From assembly GCF_013267195.1 (NCBI RefSeq), contig NZ_CP053942.1, forward strand, positions 124,001 to 188,000: a DNA stretch of 64,000 bases. Direction: 5' to 3'. Shown one piece after another: positions 17,101 through 24,663 of this stretch (positions within the stretch are counted from its first letter, which is position 1; each line of letters opens with the position of its first letter). Both the position numbers and the translations under genes were made by a program. The notes under the pieces were generated by a model. It made no database searches. It had not been told where the DNA came from and was given only the letters and a program-made list of their open reading frames with translations. Origin of the DNA: Halorubrum salinarum. Its GTDB lineage: Archaea > Halobacteriota > Halobacteria > Halobacteriales > Haloferacaceae.

Positions 17101-18595
17101 AGTCTCATACGTCCCGCTTCAAACTGAAGATGGAGTGTTCCTGGGATACGGGATGGTCATCAGAGATCTTACTAACCAGCGTCAACAGCGGCGTAGAACA
17201 GAGCGGTTCGTTGAGGAATCAGTCGACGTCGTGTCTATCTTAGATCGCGACGGGTGTTTCACCTATCTTAGTGGCTCTGCTGAACGGGTTCTCGGATATG
17301 ATCCAACTCAGCTAAATCAAGAGAGTGTCTTTGATATTATCCATCCTGAGGATCGGGAACGTGTAATGGAAGCGTTTTTCGCCGCCGTGGAGGATTCCGA
17401 TTCAAGCGTTCAGCTAGAGTTCCAAGCAATGGATGCGGATGAGGAGTGGATTACTGTAGAAGCACGTGGACGGAATCTCTTTGATGATGAAGCAATTGGT
17501 GGGTTTCTGTTATATATACGTGACATCAGTAATATAAAAGAACAGACGAAAAAATTCGAATCCGTATTCAATCAAACGTTCCAATTGACGGGACTGCTGA
17601 CCCAGAGTGGTGAAATCCTCGAGCTAAACGACCCCCTCACGGAGTTCGGCGGCACAGGTGTCGAAGAGAGCAGAGGCACACCACTCTGGGAGTGTCCTCT
17701 GTTCGCGCATTCGTCTGAAGTGCAAACTCAAATCAGACAAGCAGTTACTGAAGCATCTTCGGGTTCATTCGTTCGGTTCAACGTGGAAGCAGAAGGCGTT
17801 GATGGACTCGCCAGCTTCGACTTCTCGGTCAAGCCGATCTCAAGCCAGCGCGGGGAGCTTAGCTTCCTGGTATTCGAGGCACGAGATGTTACAGCTCAGG
17901 AGCAGCGTCGGCGACACGTCCAGGTCTTACACCGGATTATGCGGCACAATATCCGAAATGATCTGACGAAACTGAGAGGGTATGTCGATCTGCTTGCGTC
18001 GGACACAGAGACAGACACTCGTGAACAGCGCGCTGCGACGATCCGAGACATTCTCGACAAGTGGGAAAGAATGGCAAACAAGACCCAAGAGCTCCAGAAT
18101 ATACTCACGAGCGAGAGCGCTCTCGCTTCCCACCAGAGTGCTCAGCAAATAGCTGAGGATATTCAAGCGAAAAAAGAAGACGAGCATGCTAATGCGAATA
18201 TTACTATCACAGCCGACCACGATATAGAACCACAAATACCGAGTAACCTTGAGAAGGCGATTTCTGAGCTCGTTGAGAACGCCATCACAGCGAACGATAC
18301 TGAGCATCCATCCGTACAGATCAGTGTCTCGCAACCCGATGAACGGTGGGTAGAGGTTTGTGTGTCCGATACTGGGCCTGGACTCCCGGAAATGGAGAAA
18401 AATCTCCTCGAAACTGGCGAAGAAACACCGCTAAGTCACGGTCAGGGGCTCGGATTGTGGATGGTGCGGGCACTGGTGACTCGTGCTGGGGGATCGATTT
18501 CAGTCGACACCTCGGGCGATGGGAGTGAGATCAGACTGGAAGTCCCCACCCAACCGGCTCGAGAGGACTCACAAAAACCGGGCATCGTGTCGTAA
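14123..18595 (+). CDS. Giant GAF plus nine-PAS sensor histidine kinase
   Basis: A 1490-residue soluble kinase. Residues about 15-165 are a GAF domain (ending FGVLSVGATEVDAFTQKDAELAKLVASNL). Nine PAS-type repeats follow, at roughly 170, 290, 410, 535, 655, 775, 900, 1025 and 1145. The fifth is LOV-like (GRNPRFLQGPETD) but has Pro700 where photoactive LOV domains have the flavin-adduct Cys. The C-terminus is a HisKA-like helix with IMRHNIRNDL (His1275) and an ATPase domain (LVENAITAND, DTGPGLP, GQGLGLWMVRAL). PAS 2 and 4 are near-duplicates, as are PAS 3 and 9. The stop is three bases before the regulator at 18599, so the two form a signalling pair. Confidence 0.93.
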   Translation: MSDGDAYTEHTPAGLLELSSELNQAGSIEDVSVVAVRMLDLNFDAPLSAIWEYDEEGNELRPIAESTEAQEVIGDAPILPLDSLAGRVYRQNRPEAFDDVHEADGTYNSDTPIRSEILVPISDFGVLSVGATEVDAFTQKDAELAKLVASNLEPAISRIRHLEELQAERDWTHTLFEGSNDAIFISDSDANFVQVNQAACELTGYEREELLSMRIPDLHEEVDLHAYQDYHDQILAGEPATTEAKLLRSDDSKIDVEFSNRRIERDGTAYMHTVARDVTEQRERRRRLESFQSAIENASDGIAILENEEYTYVDQTHADIYGFEDKNELLGQTWHELYTDPVEVEHIEDEALSALWSDGEWRGTVTASPEGKGEFPTELSLTRLEDDRIVCVVRDVSEKYRRQAELRENERRFESVFEDPEMLVGLLETTGEVINVNETALEYVSHAKDELLGEPIWEGDWWSHSKTLQDDLKDWIERAAAGEYVSFQAEHLDQDGNMRFFTGTIRPVTGESGVESLVISSRDITPREQRRRELETFQQAVEDAKDGFAILEDGEYTYIDETHVDMYGFDDTDQLIGNSWRMLYDEDEVERLESEAFPVLESEGHWRGKVTGSQPGGTTFPAEISLTIIDDGPLVCTVRDETERQQRERELELKEQAIDSSNVGVMITDPQREDNPIEYVNKGFTDITGYQEDDALGRNPRFLQGPETDPDEISKLREAIAAGEPVTVELKNYRKDGSEYWNRLSVTPVTDADGTLSKFIGIQQDVTGRRQRTRSLAEQNRKLELVLSGTDTGIAEWSLETDQISFDDTLVDLLGHDPDNYEEFVQIVAPEDRDRVRESLERVGETNDLSADFRVIDANEQTRWIHTDAVLIPDDETGERLVAIATDITEQKRRIRQIQQERKRFEILSESLEEYAFVLLDDDGQIDSWNDGAADIFGYDEEAAIGMPAAELHPEQDQKRGIADRLLKQASLAGESTHEGQRVRQDGSSFPAEVSYVPLQTEDGVFLGYGMVIRDLTNQRQQRRRTERFVEESVDVVSILDRDGCFTYLSGSAERVLGYDPTQLNQESVFDIIHPEDRERVMEAFFAAVEDSDSSVQLEFQAMDADEEWITVEARGRNLFDDEAIGGFLLYIRDISNIKEQTKKFESVFNQTFQLTGLLTQSGEILELNDPLTEFGGTGVEESRGTPLWECPLFAHSSEVQTQIRQAVTEASSGSFVRFNVEAEGVDGLASFDFSVKPISSQRGELSFLVFEARDVTAQEQRRRHVQVLHRIMRHNIRNDLTKLRGYVDLLASDTETDTREQRAATIRDILDKWERMANKTQELQNILTSESALASHQSAQQIAEDIQAKKEDEHANANITITADHDIEPQIPSNLEKAISELVENAITANDTEHPSVQISVSQPDERWVEVCVSDTGPGLPEMEKNLLETGEETPLSHGQGLGLWMVRALVTRAGGSISVDTSGDGSEIRLEVPTQPAREDSQKPGIVS

Positions 18596-18598
18596 ACT

Positions 18599-21307
18599 AT
18601 GACCCAAAACGGAAACACAAAAATCCTGGTCGTCGAGGATGACCAGAGTTTGGCTGAGCTGTATGCAGAGTGGCTCTCAGACCGTTATGTTGTCGAAACC
18701 GCGTACTCTGGCGAAGAAGCCTTAGAAGCGTTTGATGCGACTGTCGATATCGTCCTTCTGGATCGGATGATGCCTGGGTTATCCGGCGGAGAGGTTCTTA
18801 CGCGACTCAGACAATATGAGTCGAACTGCCAGGTGGTTATCGTCTCTGCGGTGACACCGGACTTCGATATCGTCAAAATGGGATTCGATGCGTATCTCGA
18901 AAAGCCCGTTGAAGCTGACGACCTCGAAGACGTTATCTCCCAGATGCTCACTCGAGCCGAGTACAACGAAGATCTGCAAGAGCTGTTCTCGCTGATAGAA
19001 CGCCAATCGACCTTGGAAGCGGTCATGGACCCAGATACCCTCGAAACGAGCCCGAAATACCAGGCACTCACGGACCAAATCACAGAACTCGAGGATAAAG
19101 TCGAACGGTACCTCCAGAACCTGCCAGACAGGGATTTTCGAGTGGCTATTGAGCGCCTGCAACGAACAGCAGCAGAGCGCAGGGAACAGCAGCAGTACCA
19201 GTCCCTCACTGAAGACGTCCTGGACACATCAGAGGAAGGGATCGTTGTAGTAGATCGCGACGGACTGGTGGTGTGGGCAAACGAAACTACGGAAGATTTA
19301 CTCGGAGTTGACAGAGACGATATCCAAGGGGCTGACTACAGTCGCATTGCTTCTGAATCGTACAAGGAATATCCCTCAGGTGAGCAAACACTGTCTGACC
19401 TCGTAACTCATTCTCTAGAGAATATGAATTCCGAAGTCGAAGCCGTCGTCCGTATCCCTGAAACGGCTTCGAAAGAGCAGCAGTGGTTGGAGTACTGGAG
19501 CGGACCGATCGAAACTGGTCTTTATGCCGGTGGGCGGATTGAACACTACCACAATATTACTGAGAGGTACGCGTATGAACAACAGCTTGAGGATCTGCAT
19601 GCGGTTTCTCGCGATCTAATGACAGCGGACTCGGAACGTAGCATCGGCGAGACCGTGACAACTGCCGCAGTCGGGGAACTCGGATTCGAGTTTGCTGCGA
19701 TATATACACGAGAAGAGCACACGGGACGCTTGATCCCACTCGCACACGCATCCACGGAGGATATTACTGAAATCGAACTTCCTTCCATCTCTGAAGGAGA
19801 CACACCAGTCTGGACAGCCTACGTGACTCGAACAGAACAGTTGAGTCCCGAAGACGAAGACGTTACACATACCCAGTCGAGCCAGTGGTTGGCAGAGGAG
19901 TTCTCGTCGTGGCGACTCTACTCACTAGAATCAGAGGGGGTTCTGTTGGTGGGTATGACCACAACGCCAGAGATTCCCTCGAGAAAGAACAAATTGGCAA
20001 AGACGTTAGCAGCGAACGCAGCAAGCGCATTCGAACGAACAGCCCAAGAGGCGGCCCTTCGGGAACGTGACCAGCGATTAAACGAGCAAAACGAACGGCT
20101 GACACGACTGGATCGCATCAACACACTGATACGGTCGATAAGTGCCACGGTTATCAGTGCAAATACACGAGAAGAACTGGAGCAAGAGGTCTGTAATGCT
20201 TTAGCTCATCTGAATCTGATTAGCGGGGCGTGGATCGGTAAAAAAGATATTAATACGAATACGATCGAGGTCAGAGCCAAAACGGAGTCGCTCCAATATC
20301 AAAAAGTGGGGGCGAACGACACTCCAGCAGATGACAATACCCAACGGAATCACTCTAAATTGCCACCTGCTGAACGGGCATACAAGATTGAAGGTTCGGT
20401 CGTGGAGAACGACTTAATGACCGCTCGCTCCGAAACGGAGTGGGAACAAGACGCACTGAAAAATGGCACCAACTCGATTGTGGCTGTACCACTACAGAGC
20501 GAGGCTTCGATCCTTGGCGTATTAGAAGTCCACTCCAAACTGCCAAACGCCTTCGCTGAAGAAGAGGTGACAGCCCTCACAGAGCTCGGTCAAATAATAG
20601 GTCACGGGATATCAGCACTCCGGCAAAAGGCGGCGCTTCTATCCGGTGGGGGCACAATTCTCGAAATCCAGTTCGAGGACGATACTGGCCTTGCAACTCT
20701 TGTTTCGGATATGGAGACGGATCTCGAAGTGTTGAATGTAGTGACTGAGAGTCCAGATCACCTCCTGTTCGCGCGAGTGACCGGTGAAAACGTGACCCCC
20801 GAGGCGTTCGAAGCCGCTGGTTTCGATCCAGAGACGGTCATTTTGAGCGACTCTCGAAATGGTATCTACTGTAAAGTCCCGGTGCGGAACAGCAGCTTTT
20901 GCGAGAAACTGACCGACCAAGGAGTTGCGATAAATCAAATCACAAACGCTTCCGAGTCCAACGAGATCGTGGTTTCAGTAACCGTGCCATTCACCGTCGA
21001 CGTCGGGGAATATCTGAGTTCACTCCGGGAAGACTACACTGATCTCACCCTGTTATCCAAACTGGATAGTGAGCGAGGAGAAACTAATACCTCTCTCTCA
21101 GCACGTCTTGATGGAGCTCTTACCGCCCGGCAAGAAGAAGTCTTACAGACGGCGCTCTACGCAGGGTATTTTAATTGGCCGCGGGATGCCGATTCGACGT
21201 CGATTGCCAAGACTCTCGATATCGCACAGTCAACGTTCAACCAACATCTTCGAGCTGCTGAGTCTAATCTGCTGACGACTCTCTATCAGGATTCAACCGA
21301 GCCGTGA
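18599..21307 (+). CDS. REC-HalX-PAS-GAF-Bat-type response regulator
   Basis: A 902-residue regulator. Residues 1-120 are a receiver with VVEDD, phospho-acceptor Asp55 (IVLLDRMMPG) and EKPVE. A HalX helical segment follows (NEDLQELFSLIERQSTLEAVM, about 125-200), then a PAS domain (VLDTSEEGIVVVDRDGLVVWAN, about 208-320), two GAF-type domains (about 345-480 and 515-675), and the bacterio-opsin activator-type region ending with the HTH_10 helix-turn-helix (LTARQEEVLQTALYAGYFNWPRDADSTSIAKTLDIAQSTFNQHLRAAE). It lies three bases after the kinase gene and is probably its output, coupling phosphorylation to DNA binding. Confidence 0.92.
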   Translation: MTQNGNTKILVVEDDQSLAELYAEWLSDRYVVETAYSGEEALEAFDATVDIVLLDRMMPGLSGGEVLTRLRQYESNCQVVIVSAVTPDFDIVKMGFDAYLEKPVEADDLEDVISQMLTRAEYNEDLQELFSLIERQSTLEAVMDPDTLETSPKYQALTDQITELEDKVERYLQNLPDRDFRVAIERLQRTAAERREQQQYQSLTEDVLDTSEEGIVVVDRDGLVVWANETTEDLLGVDRDDIQGADYSRIASESYKEYPSGEQTLSDLVTHSLENMNSEVEAVVRIPETASKEQQWLEYWSGPIETGLYAGGRIEHYHNITERYAYEQQLEDLHAVSRDLMTADSERSIGETVTTAAVGELGFEFAAIYTREEHTGRLIPLAHASTEDITEIELPSISEGDTPVWTAYVTRTEQLSPEDEDVTHTQSSQWLAEEFSSWRLYSLESEGVLLVGMTTTPEIPSRKNKLAKTLAANAASAFERTAQEAALRERDQRLNEQNERLTRLDRINTLIRSISATVISANTREELEQEVCNALAHLNLISGAWIGKKDINTNTIEVRAKTESLQYQKVGANDTPADDNTQRNHSKLPPAERAYKIEGSVVENDLMTARSETEWEQDALKNGTNSIVAVPLQSEASILGVLEVHSKLPNAFAEEEVTALTELGQIIGHGISALRQKAALLSGGGTILEIQFEDDTGLATLVSDMETDLEVLNVVTESPDHLLFARVTGENVTPEAFEAAGFDPETVILSDSRNGIYCKVPVRNSSFCEKLTDQGVAINQITNASESNEIVVSVTVPFTVDVGEYLSSLREDYTDLTLLSKLDSERGETNTSLSARLDGALTARQEEVLQTALYAGYFNWPRDADSTSIAKTLDIAQSTFNQHLRAAESNLLTTLYQDSTEP

Positions 21308-21465
21308 CCTGCCTCAGTATCACGTTCTACAGTACTCGGGCTGTCCTGCTTATCGACATTCGGAAAACTGGTTCCAAATAGTGGGCCTTTCCATATAGGC
21401 ATTAAACTTGGCAACCCGATATTAGAGGGTAGAAGACGTTTTATTGTAGAATAGATGTATTCTGT

Positions 21466-21789
21466 ATGGCCGAAAGCTCTTCGCACCGAGAGTCCAGACC
21501 CGAAGGATGGAGTACGGATTCGCTCATTATCCGGGAATTTGACAGGCCCGTTTGTGTCTCGGAGGCGGTCATTGAGACGCTTATGGAAGCTGTCGAATAC
21601 TGGCCGGACTTCAATAGATCTCCTCCAGTATTCGAATTCGTGGATGCAGACAAGTTAGATGGCTTGTTCAAAACGCGTGCAGTCGACGAGACCAGCCATA
21701 TGCCCTCTGTGGAGTTTCTCTTTCAGCACGCCCTTGTGACGGTTCTGTATGGATCAACAGTGCGTGTCATCGTCGAACGAGATGCGTGA
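21466..21789 (+). CDS. HalOD1-domain protein
   Basis: A 107-residue protein with the halobacterial output domain 1 pattern: SLIIREFDRPVCVSEAVIETLMEAVEYW in the first half and VEFLFQHALVTVLYGSTVRVIVERD at the C-terminus (the family's conserved strand-helix-strand). HalOD1 proteins are stand-alone output modules of haloarchaeal two-component systems. It starts 158 bases after the Bat-type regulator, possibly from its own A/T-rich promoter near 21420-21445, and is 10 bases ahead of the next response regulator. Confidence 0.8.
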   Translation: MAESSSHRESRPEGWSTDSLIIREFDRPVCVSEAVIETLMEAVEYWPDFNRSPPVFEFVDADKLDGLFKTRAVDETSHMPSVEFLFQHALVTVLYGSTVRVIVERDA

Positions 21790-21799
21790 GTGAGAATAG

Positions 21800-22393
21800 A
21801 TGACCCATTCCAGTACCGTTCTGATCGTCGAAGACGAAGAGAATCTCGCTGACTTGTTTGGCATTTGGCTACAGGAGCAGTTCGAGGTTCATGTGGCCTA
21901 TTCCGGGGAAGATGCACTGGAAATCTTCGCTGAGGAACCGATTGATATTGTCCTTTTAGATCGTCGAATGCCGGGCCTCTCTGGCACGGAGGTGCTACAA
22001 TCAATTCGTGAAGGCGGCGATGCCCAGCAGGTGATCATGGTAACAGCTGTTCAGCCAACGGAAGACCTAGCGTCCATCGATGTGGATGACTATCTTCTCA
22101 AACCAATCGACCGGACAAAGCTTCTTCGAGCTGTGGAAGCTGCAGAGCTGATTCTAACATACGAAGATTCACTCACAGAGCTTCTCTCACTCACCGCGAG
22201 GAAAGCCACGTTAGAAGCGAACCTTGACAAAACAGAGCTGGAAAAGGACGATCGATACGGCGATCTCCTCCAGAGAATACGGGAGTTGGAGGAGGAAGCT
22301 GATACGACACTTCAGCGTCTCGAAACAGATTATCAGATCGATATGCTGGTCAGAGACCAGCGTATCGGATCCCAACCTGTAGAGCAGTTCTGA
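21800..22393 (+). CDS. REC-HalX response regulator
   Basis: A 197-residue protein with an N-terminal receiver (LIVEDEENLADL; phospho-acceptor Asp54 in IVLLDRRMPGLSG; conserved Lys in LLKPIDRTKL) and a C-terminal HalX helical domain (YEDSLTELLSLTARKATLEANLDK, then ELEEEADTTLQRLETDYQ). It has no DNA-binding domain and resembles the first 200 residues of the protein at 18599-21307 in order and motifs, so the two may compete for phosphate from the same kinase. It is followed one base later by the membrane protein gene at 22395. Confidence 0.9.
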   Translation: MTHSSTVLIVEDEENLADLFGIWLQEQFEVHVAYSGEDALEIFAEEPIDIVLLDRRMPGLSGTEVLQSIREGGDAQQVIMVTAVQPTEDLASIDVDDYLLKPIDRTKLLRAVEAAELILTYEDSLTELLSLTARKATLEANLDKTELEKDDRYGDLLQRIRELEEEADTTLQRLETDYQIDMLVRDQRIGSQPVEQF

Positions 22394-22394
22394 T

Positions 22395-22778
22395 ATGGTG
22401 CGAGGAGCCGTGGCATCCACTAATTGTGCTCCCAGCAGCAGTATCGAAGTACTCGCAGAAAATAAATATCCGCTGCTCATCGGATTGGTCTTCGTACGAG
22501 CTATAGATGCGAGTCTCACGTACTATGGGCTAAGCATCGGACTGCGAGAAGCCAATCCGATTGTCGTACTTATTGTTGAGACTCTCGGAATCATCCCCGG
22601 CCTATTCTTTCTCTCGTCGGTGTCACTAGTGTTATTATTCTTTCTTGGTGAATACCTGCTTCCCTGGGTCGCACAATCGAGACATAATATCGATCTGTGG
22701 AGCAATGTAGCATACCTTTCAGTTTTGGTCGTATGGAGCGCTGTGTCGCTTCATAATATGGTACTCATTTGGATATGA
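22395..22778 (+). CDS. Small membrane protein (DUF5658-like)
   Basis: A 127-residue protein with three to four hydrophobic helices (about residues 25-45, 55-80, 80-100, 105-125) and polar LREANPIV between the first two, a pattern of the haloarchaeal DUF5658-type membrane proteins (RAIDASLTYYGLSIGLREANPIV). It starts one base after the HalX regulator stop and so belongs to the signalling operon. It has no enzymatic motif. It could be a membrane sensor or an anchor for the cluster. The 220 bases after it are A/T-rich and empty. Confidence 0.65.
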   Translation: MVRGAVASTNCAPSSSIEVLAENKYPLLIGLVFVRAIDASLTYYGLSIGLREANPIVVLIVETLGIIPGLFFLSSVSLVLLFFLGEYLLPWVAQSRHNIDLWSNVAYLSVLVVWSAVSLHNMVLIWI

Positions 22779-22998
22779 GATTGATCGAGTTTGTCGGTTT
22801 ATTATTATATGTTTCAATTGTGTTAATTAGATCATTTGCTATGCTGCTTTCTCTGCTTTAATTTCTGTAATGAAGGTCCAAACCCTCATTTTATAAACGG
22901 TTTAGGAGGATGCCTTAGCCCTGCGGCAATTCACGGATTAAAACTGGATAGAGTATTGGCACTTATTAGCAGAGGCAATCTACGAGTTACACTATACA

Positions 22999-23150
22999 TG
23001 ACATCCTCCGCGCCGTGAACGGCGCGGTTTCCCAAGCGTTGGGATATTATGGTTCGCGGGACGCCCACTCTTGTGGGGCGACTTGCCCCGTGGATTTGTC
23101 GAACAGGCGCACCGCTGGCTGTGCCATCCAGCCGTTATCCCTATCTCCCC
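22999..23150 (-). ncRNA. Predicted omega (reRNA) 3' end of tnpB element 1
   Basis: TnpB nucleases use a guide RNA made from the 3' part of tnpB plus the right end of the element. The hairpin at 23008-23027 and the conserved GCGTTGGGATATTA block are the likely scaffold. Reading off the minus strand past the boundary, the guide would begin ATGTATAGTGTAACTCGT. The 5' limit of the RNA is arbitrary here; only the 3' region is supported by comparison of the two elements. Confidence 0.4.
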
Positions 23151-24300
23151 CGTCACAGACGAGATTCGGGAGTACCTTCTGTCGGATGTTCTCGGCTCCG
23201 TTCACGTCGGCGTTGGCGACCACCCCGCACTCGTCGCAGACGTACAGCCCACGTTCGACGCGCTGGCTGTCGTCGGTCGTCCCACAGGATGCACACGATT
23301 TGGACGTGCCGCGCTCGTCCACGAGCTCGACGCTGATGCCGCGCTCGGCGGCTTTGTATTCCAGCATCTCGATGAAGCGGTCGAACGCCCATCCGTGCAG
23401 GTCCAGATTGCCGTGGTCGCCCCAATCGGCGTCCTCGCGGATACCAGAGAGGTCTCCCACGGCAATCGTCCCGACGTTGCGGGCCGCACACTCAGCTACC
23501 ACATCCTTCGAGACGGCGTCCAAGAAGTGGTCACGCCGCCCCCGGCGCTTCCGGTCTAGTCGTTGCGCTTTGTGGGAGTCGCTGTCGTCGCACGTCGCTC
23601 GCTCCTTCTGGAAGTAGTAGTCGTCCTCTTTGAGTGCGCCGCCGGGGTACAGCAGGGCCTCGTCTCCGACCGCGACGGCGGCAAAGTTGCAGATGCCGAG
23701 GTCGATACCTGCCACCCGGTCGCCGGGAGGGTCCGGGTCGCCAGTGTCGACGCGACAGACGATGTGCAACTCCCACTCCTTACCGGTCCAGACCGCCCGG
23801 ACCTGCTGGACGTGCTGTACGTCCACATCCGGGTCGGTGGCGTACTCGCAGAGAACGAAGTCCGACCACGACTTTTTGAGATTCGCTCCTTTCGAGAGTC
23901 GAATCCTGTTGTGGTCGGGATCGTGTTTGAAACCGTCCTCTTTGAACGTGACCGTCGAGCGGGGATGCTCGTCGCCCTGCTTGCGGTAGCCGGGTGGGTT
24001 CGCGTCCCCGTTGCCCTTTTGACGGTGGGCGTACCACGAGTCGAACGCTTCAGCCAATTCTTCGAGAATTGCCTGACTGGATTGAGCGTTCAAATCCGCG
24101 TAGCGTTCGTGACTCTTGAGGTACGCTTTGAGCGTGCCGTGGTCTGGAATCGTGCCGGTTTCACTCCAGATACAGTCGCAGGTCCACCGGGCGACGTTCC
24201 AGAGTTTCGAGGCGGCGAACCCAAGCGAATTGAGGTCGTCGCGCACCTGCTGGTGGTTGCGAATGGACGCAACGTAGGTGCGCGTGACCAGATTCGCCAT
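23047..24300 (-). CDS. tnpB: RNA-guided nuclease TnpB
   Basis: A 417-residue TnpB, the ancestor of Cas12. The N-terminal part (RTYVASIRNHQQVRDDLNSLGFAASKLWN) is the family's OrfB helix-turn-helix-like region. The RuvC-like nuclease has VAGIDLGICNFAAVAVGD (Asp), EYKAAERGISVELVDERGTS (Glu) and NADVNGAENI (Asp), with a Zn-finger CASCGTTDDSQRVERGLYVCDECG before the last Asp. All catalytic and zinc residues are present, so it is likely active. It cuts DNA at sites matching its omega RNA guide next to a short motif, which preserves the element. Its start ATG is complementary to 24298-24300. Confidence 0.93.
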   Translation of the reverse strand: MANLVTRTYVASIRNHQQVRDDLNSLGFAASKLWNVARWTCDCIWSETGTIPDHGTLKAYLKSHERYADLNAQSSQAILEELAEAFDSWYAHRQKGNGDANPPGYRKQGDEHPRSTVTFKEDGFKHDPDHNRIRLSKGANLKKSWSDFVLCEYATDPDVDVQHVQQVRAVWTGKEWELHIVCRVDTGDPDPPGDRVAGIDLGICNFAAVAVGDEALLYPGGALKEDDYYFQKERATCDDSDSHKAQRLDRKRRGRRDHFLDAVSKDVVAECAARNVGTIAVGDLSGIREDADWGDHGNLDLHGWAFDRFIEMLEYKAAERGISVELVDERGTSKSCASCGTTDDSQRVERGLYVCDECGVVANADVNGAENIRQKVLPNLVCDGGDRDNGWMAQPAVRLFDKSTGQVAPQEWASREP

Positions 24301-24585
24301 ACATAGCCTGTGTCGGAGTGGCTACATAATGGCGTGCCAACCGGAGTGAAAGTGGAATATCCGGCCCGACAGACCCGCGTGGACTGTGGCACCGGGCTTA
24401 CGCGATTCACGCCCGGCGTGAACGCCGGGATTCTCTCGCTGTTAGAAGATAGATAGTAAGGCCAATACTTAGACGTTGACAATATTGATCAGGTATATCT
24501 ATTGGGTTCAGAATTATGTTCTTCGTCAATAATAATCGAACCGGATACCTCTCAAACTGGTATCCAGCGAAGCGTCAGAGGCACA

Positions 24586-24611
24586 CCCACCCCACCCCAC
24601 CCTTCACCCCC
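24586..24611 (-). other. Potential G-quadruplex upstream of transposase
   Basis: Five C-runs on the plus strand (CCC at 24586, CCCC at 24590, CCCC at 24595, CCC at 24600, CCCCC at 24607) separated by one to four bases, which makes five G-runs on the minus strand, enough for a stable quadruplex. It lies about 50 bases upstream of the transposase ATG in an otherwise A/T-rich spacer, so it is not general base composition. Confidence 0.5.
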
Positions 24612-24663
24612 GTTTAATTAAATATAACACGCGTTTTGAGTTCGTTCTACTTTCTATAGACTG

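Larger units (their letters stand above)
22999..24435 (-). mobile_element. IS1341-type (tnpB-only) element, copy 1
   Basis: A tnpB gene on the minus strand flanked by strong hairpins. The end after the gene has CCGCGCC-GTGAAC-GGCGCGG (23008-23027), and the end before it has CCCGGCG-TGAA-CGCCGGG (24412-24429). There is no tnpA. The post-gene end reads TGACATCCTCC-hairpin-TTTCCC..GCGTTGGGATATTA and aligns with the corresponding end of the second element at 35944 (TTGACGTCCTCC-hairpin-ATTCCC..GCGTTGGGATATTA), which fixes the boundary at about 22999. The left boundary is approximate. Confidence 0.7.

Noticed and set aside
23563-24306. 247-residue plus-strand open frame
   Set aside because: Antisense of tnpB; the tnpB frame has all family motifs.
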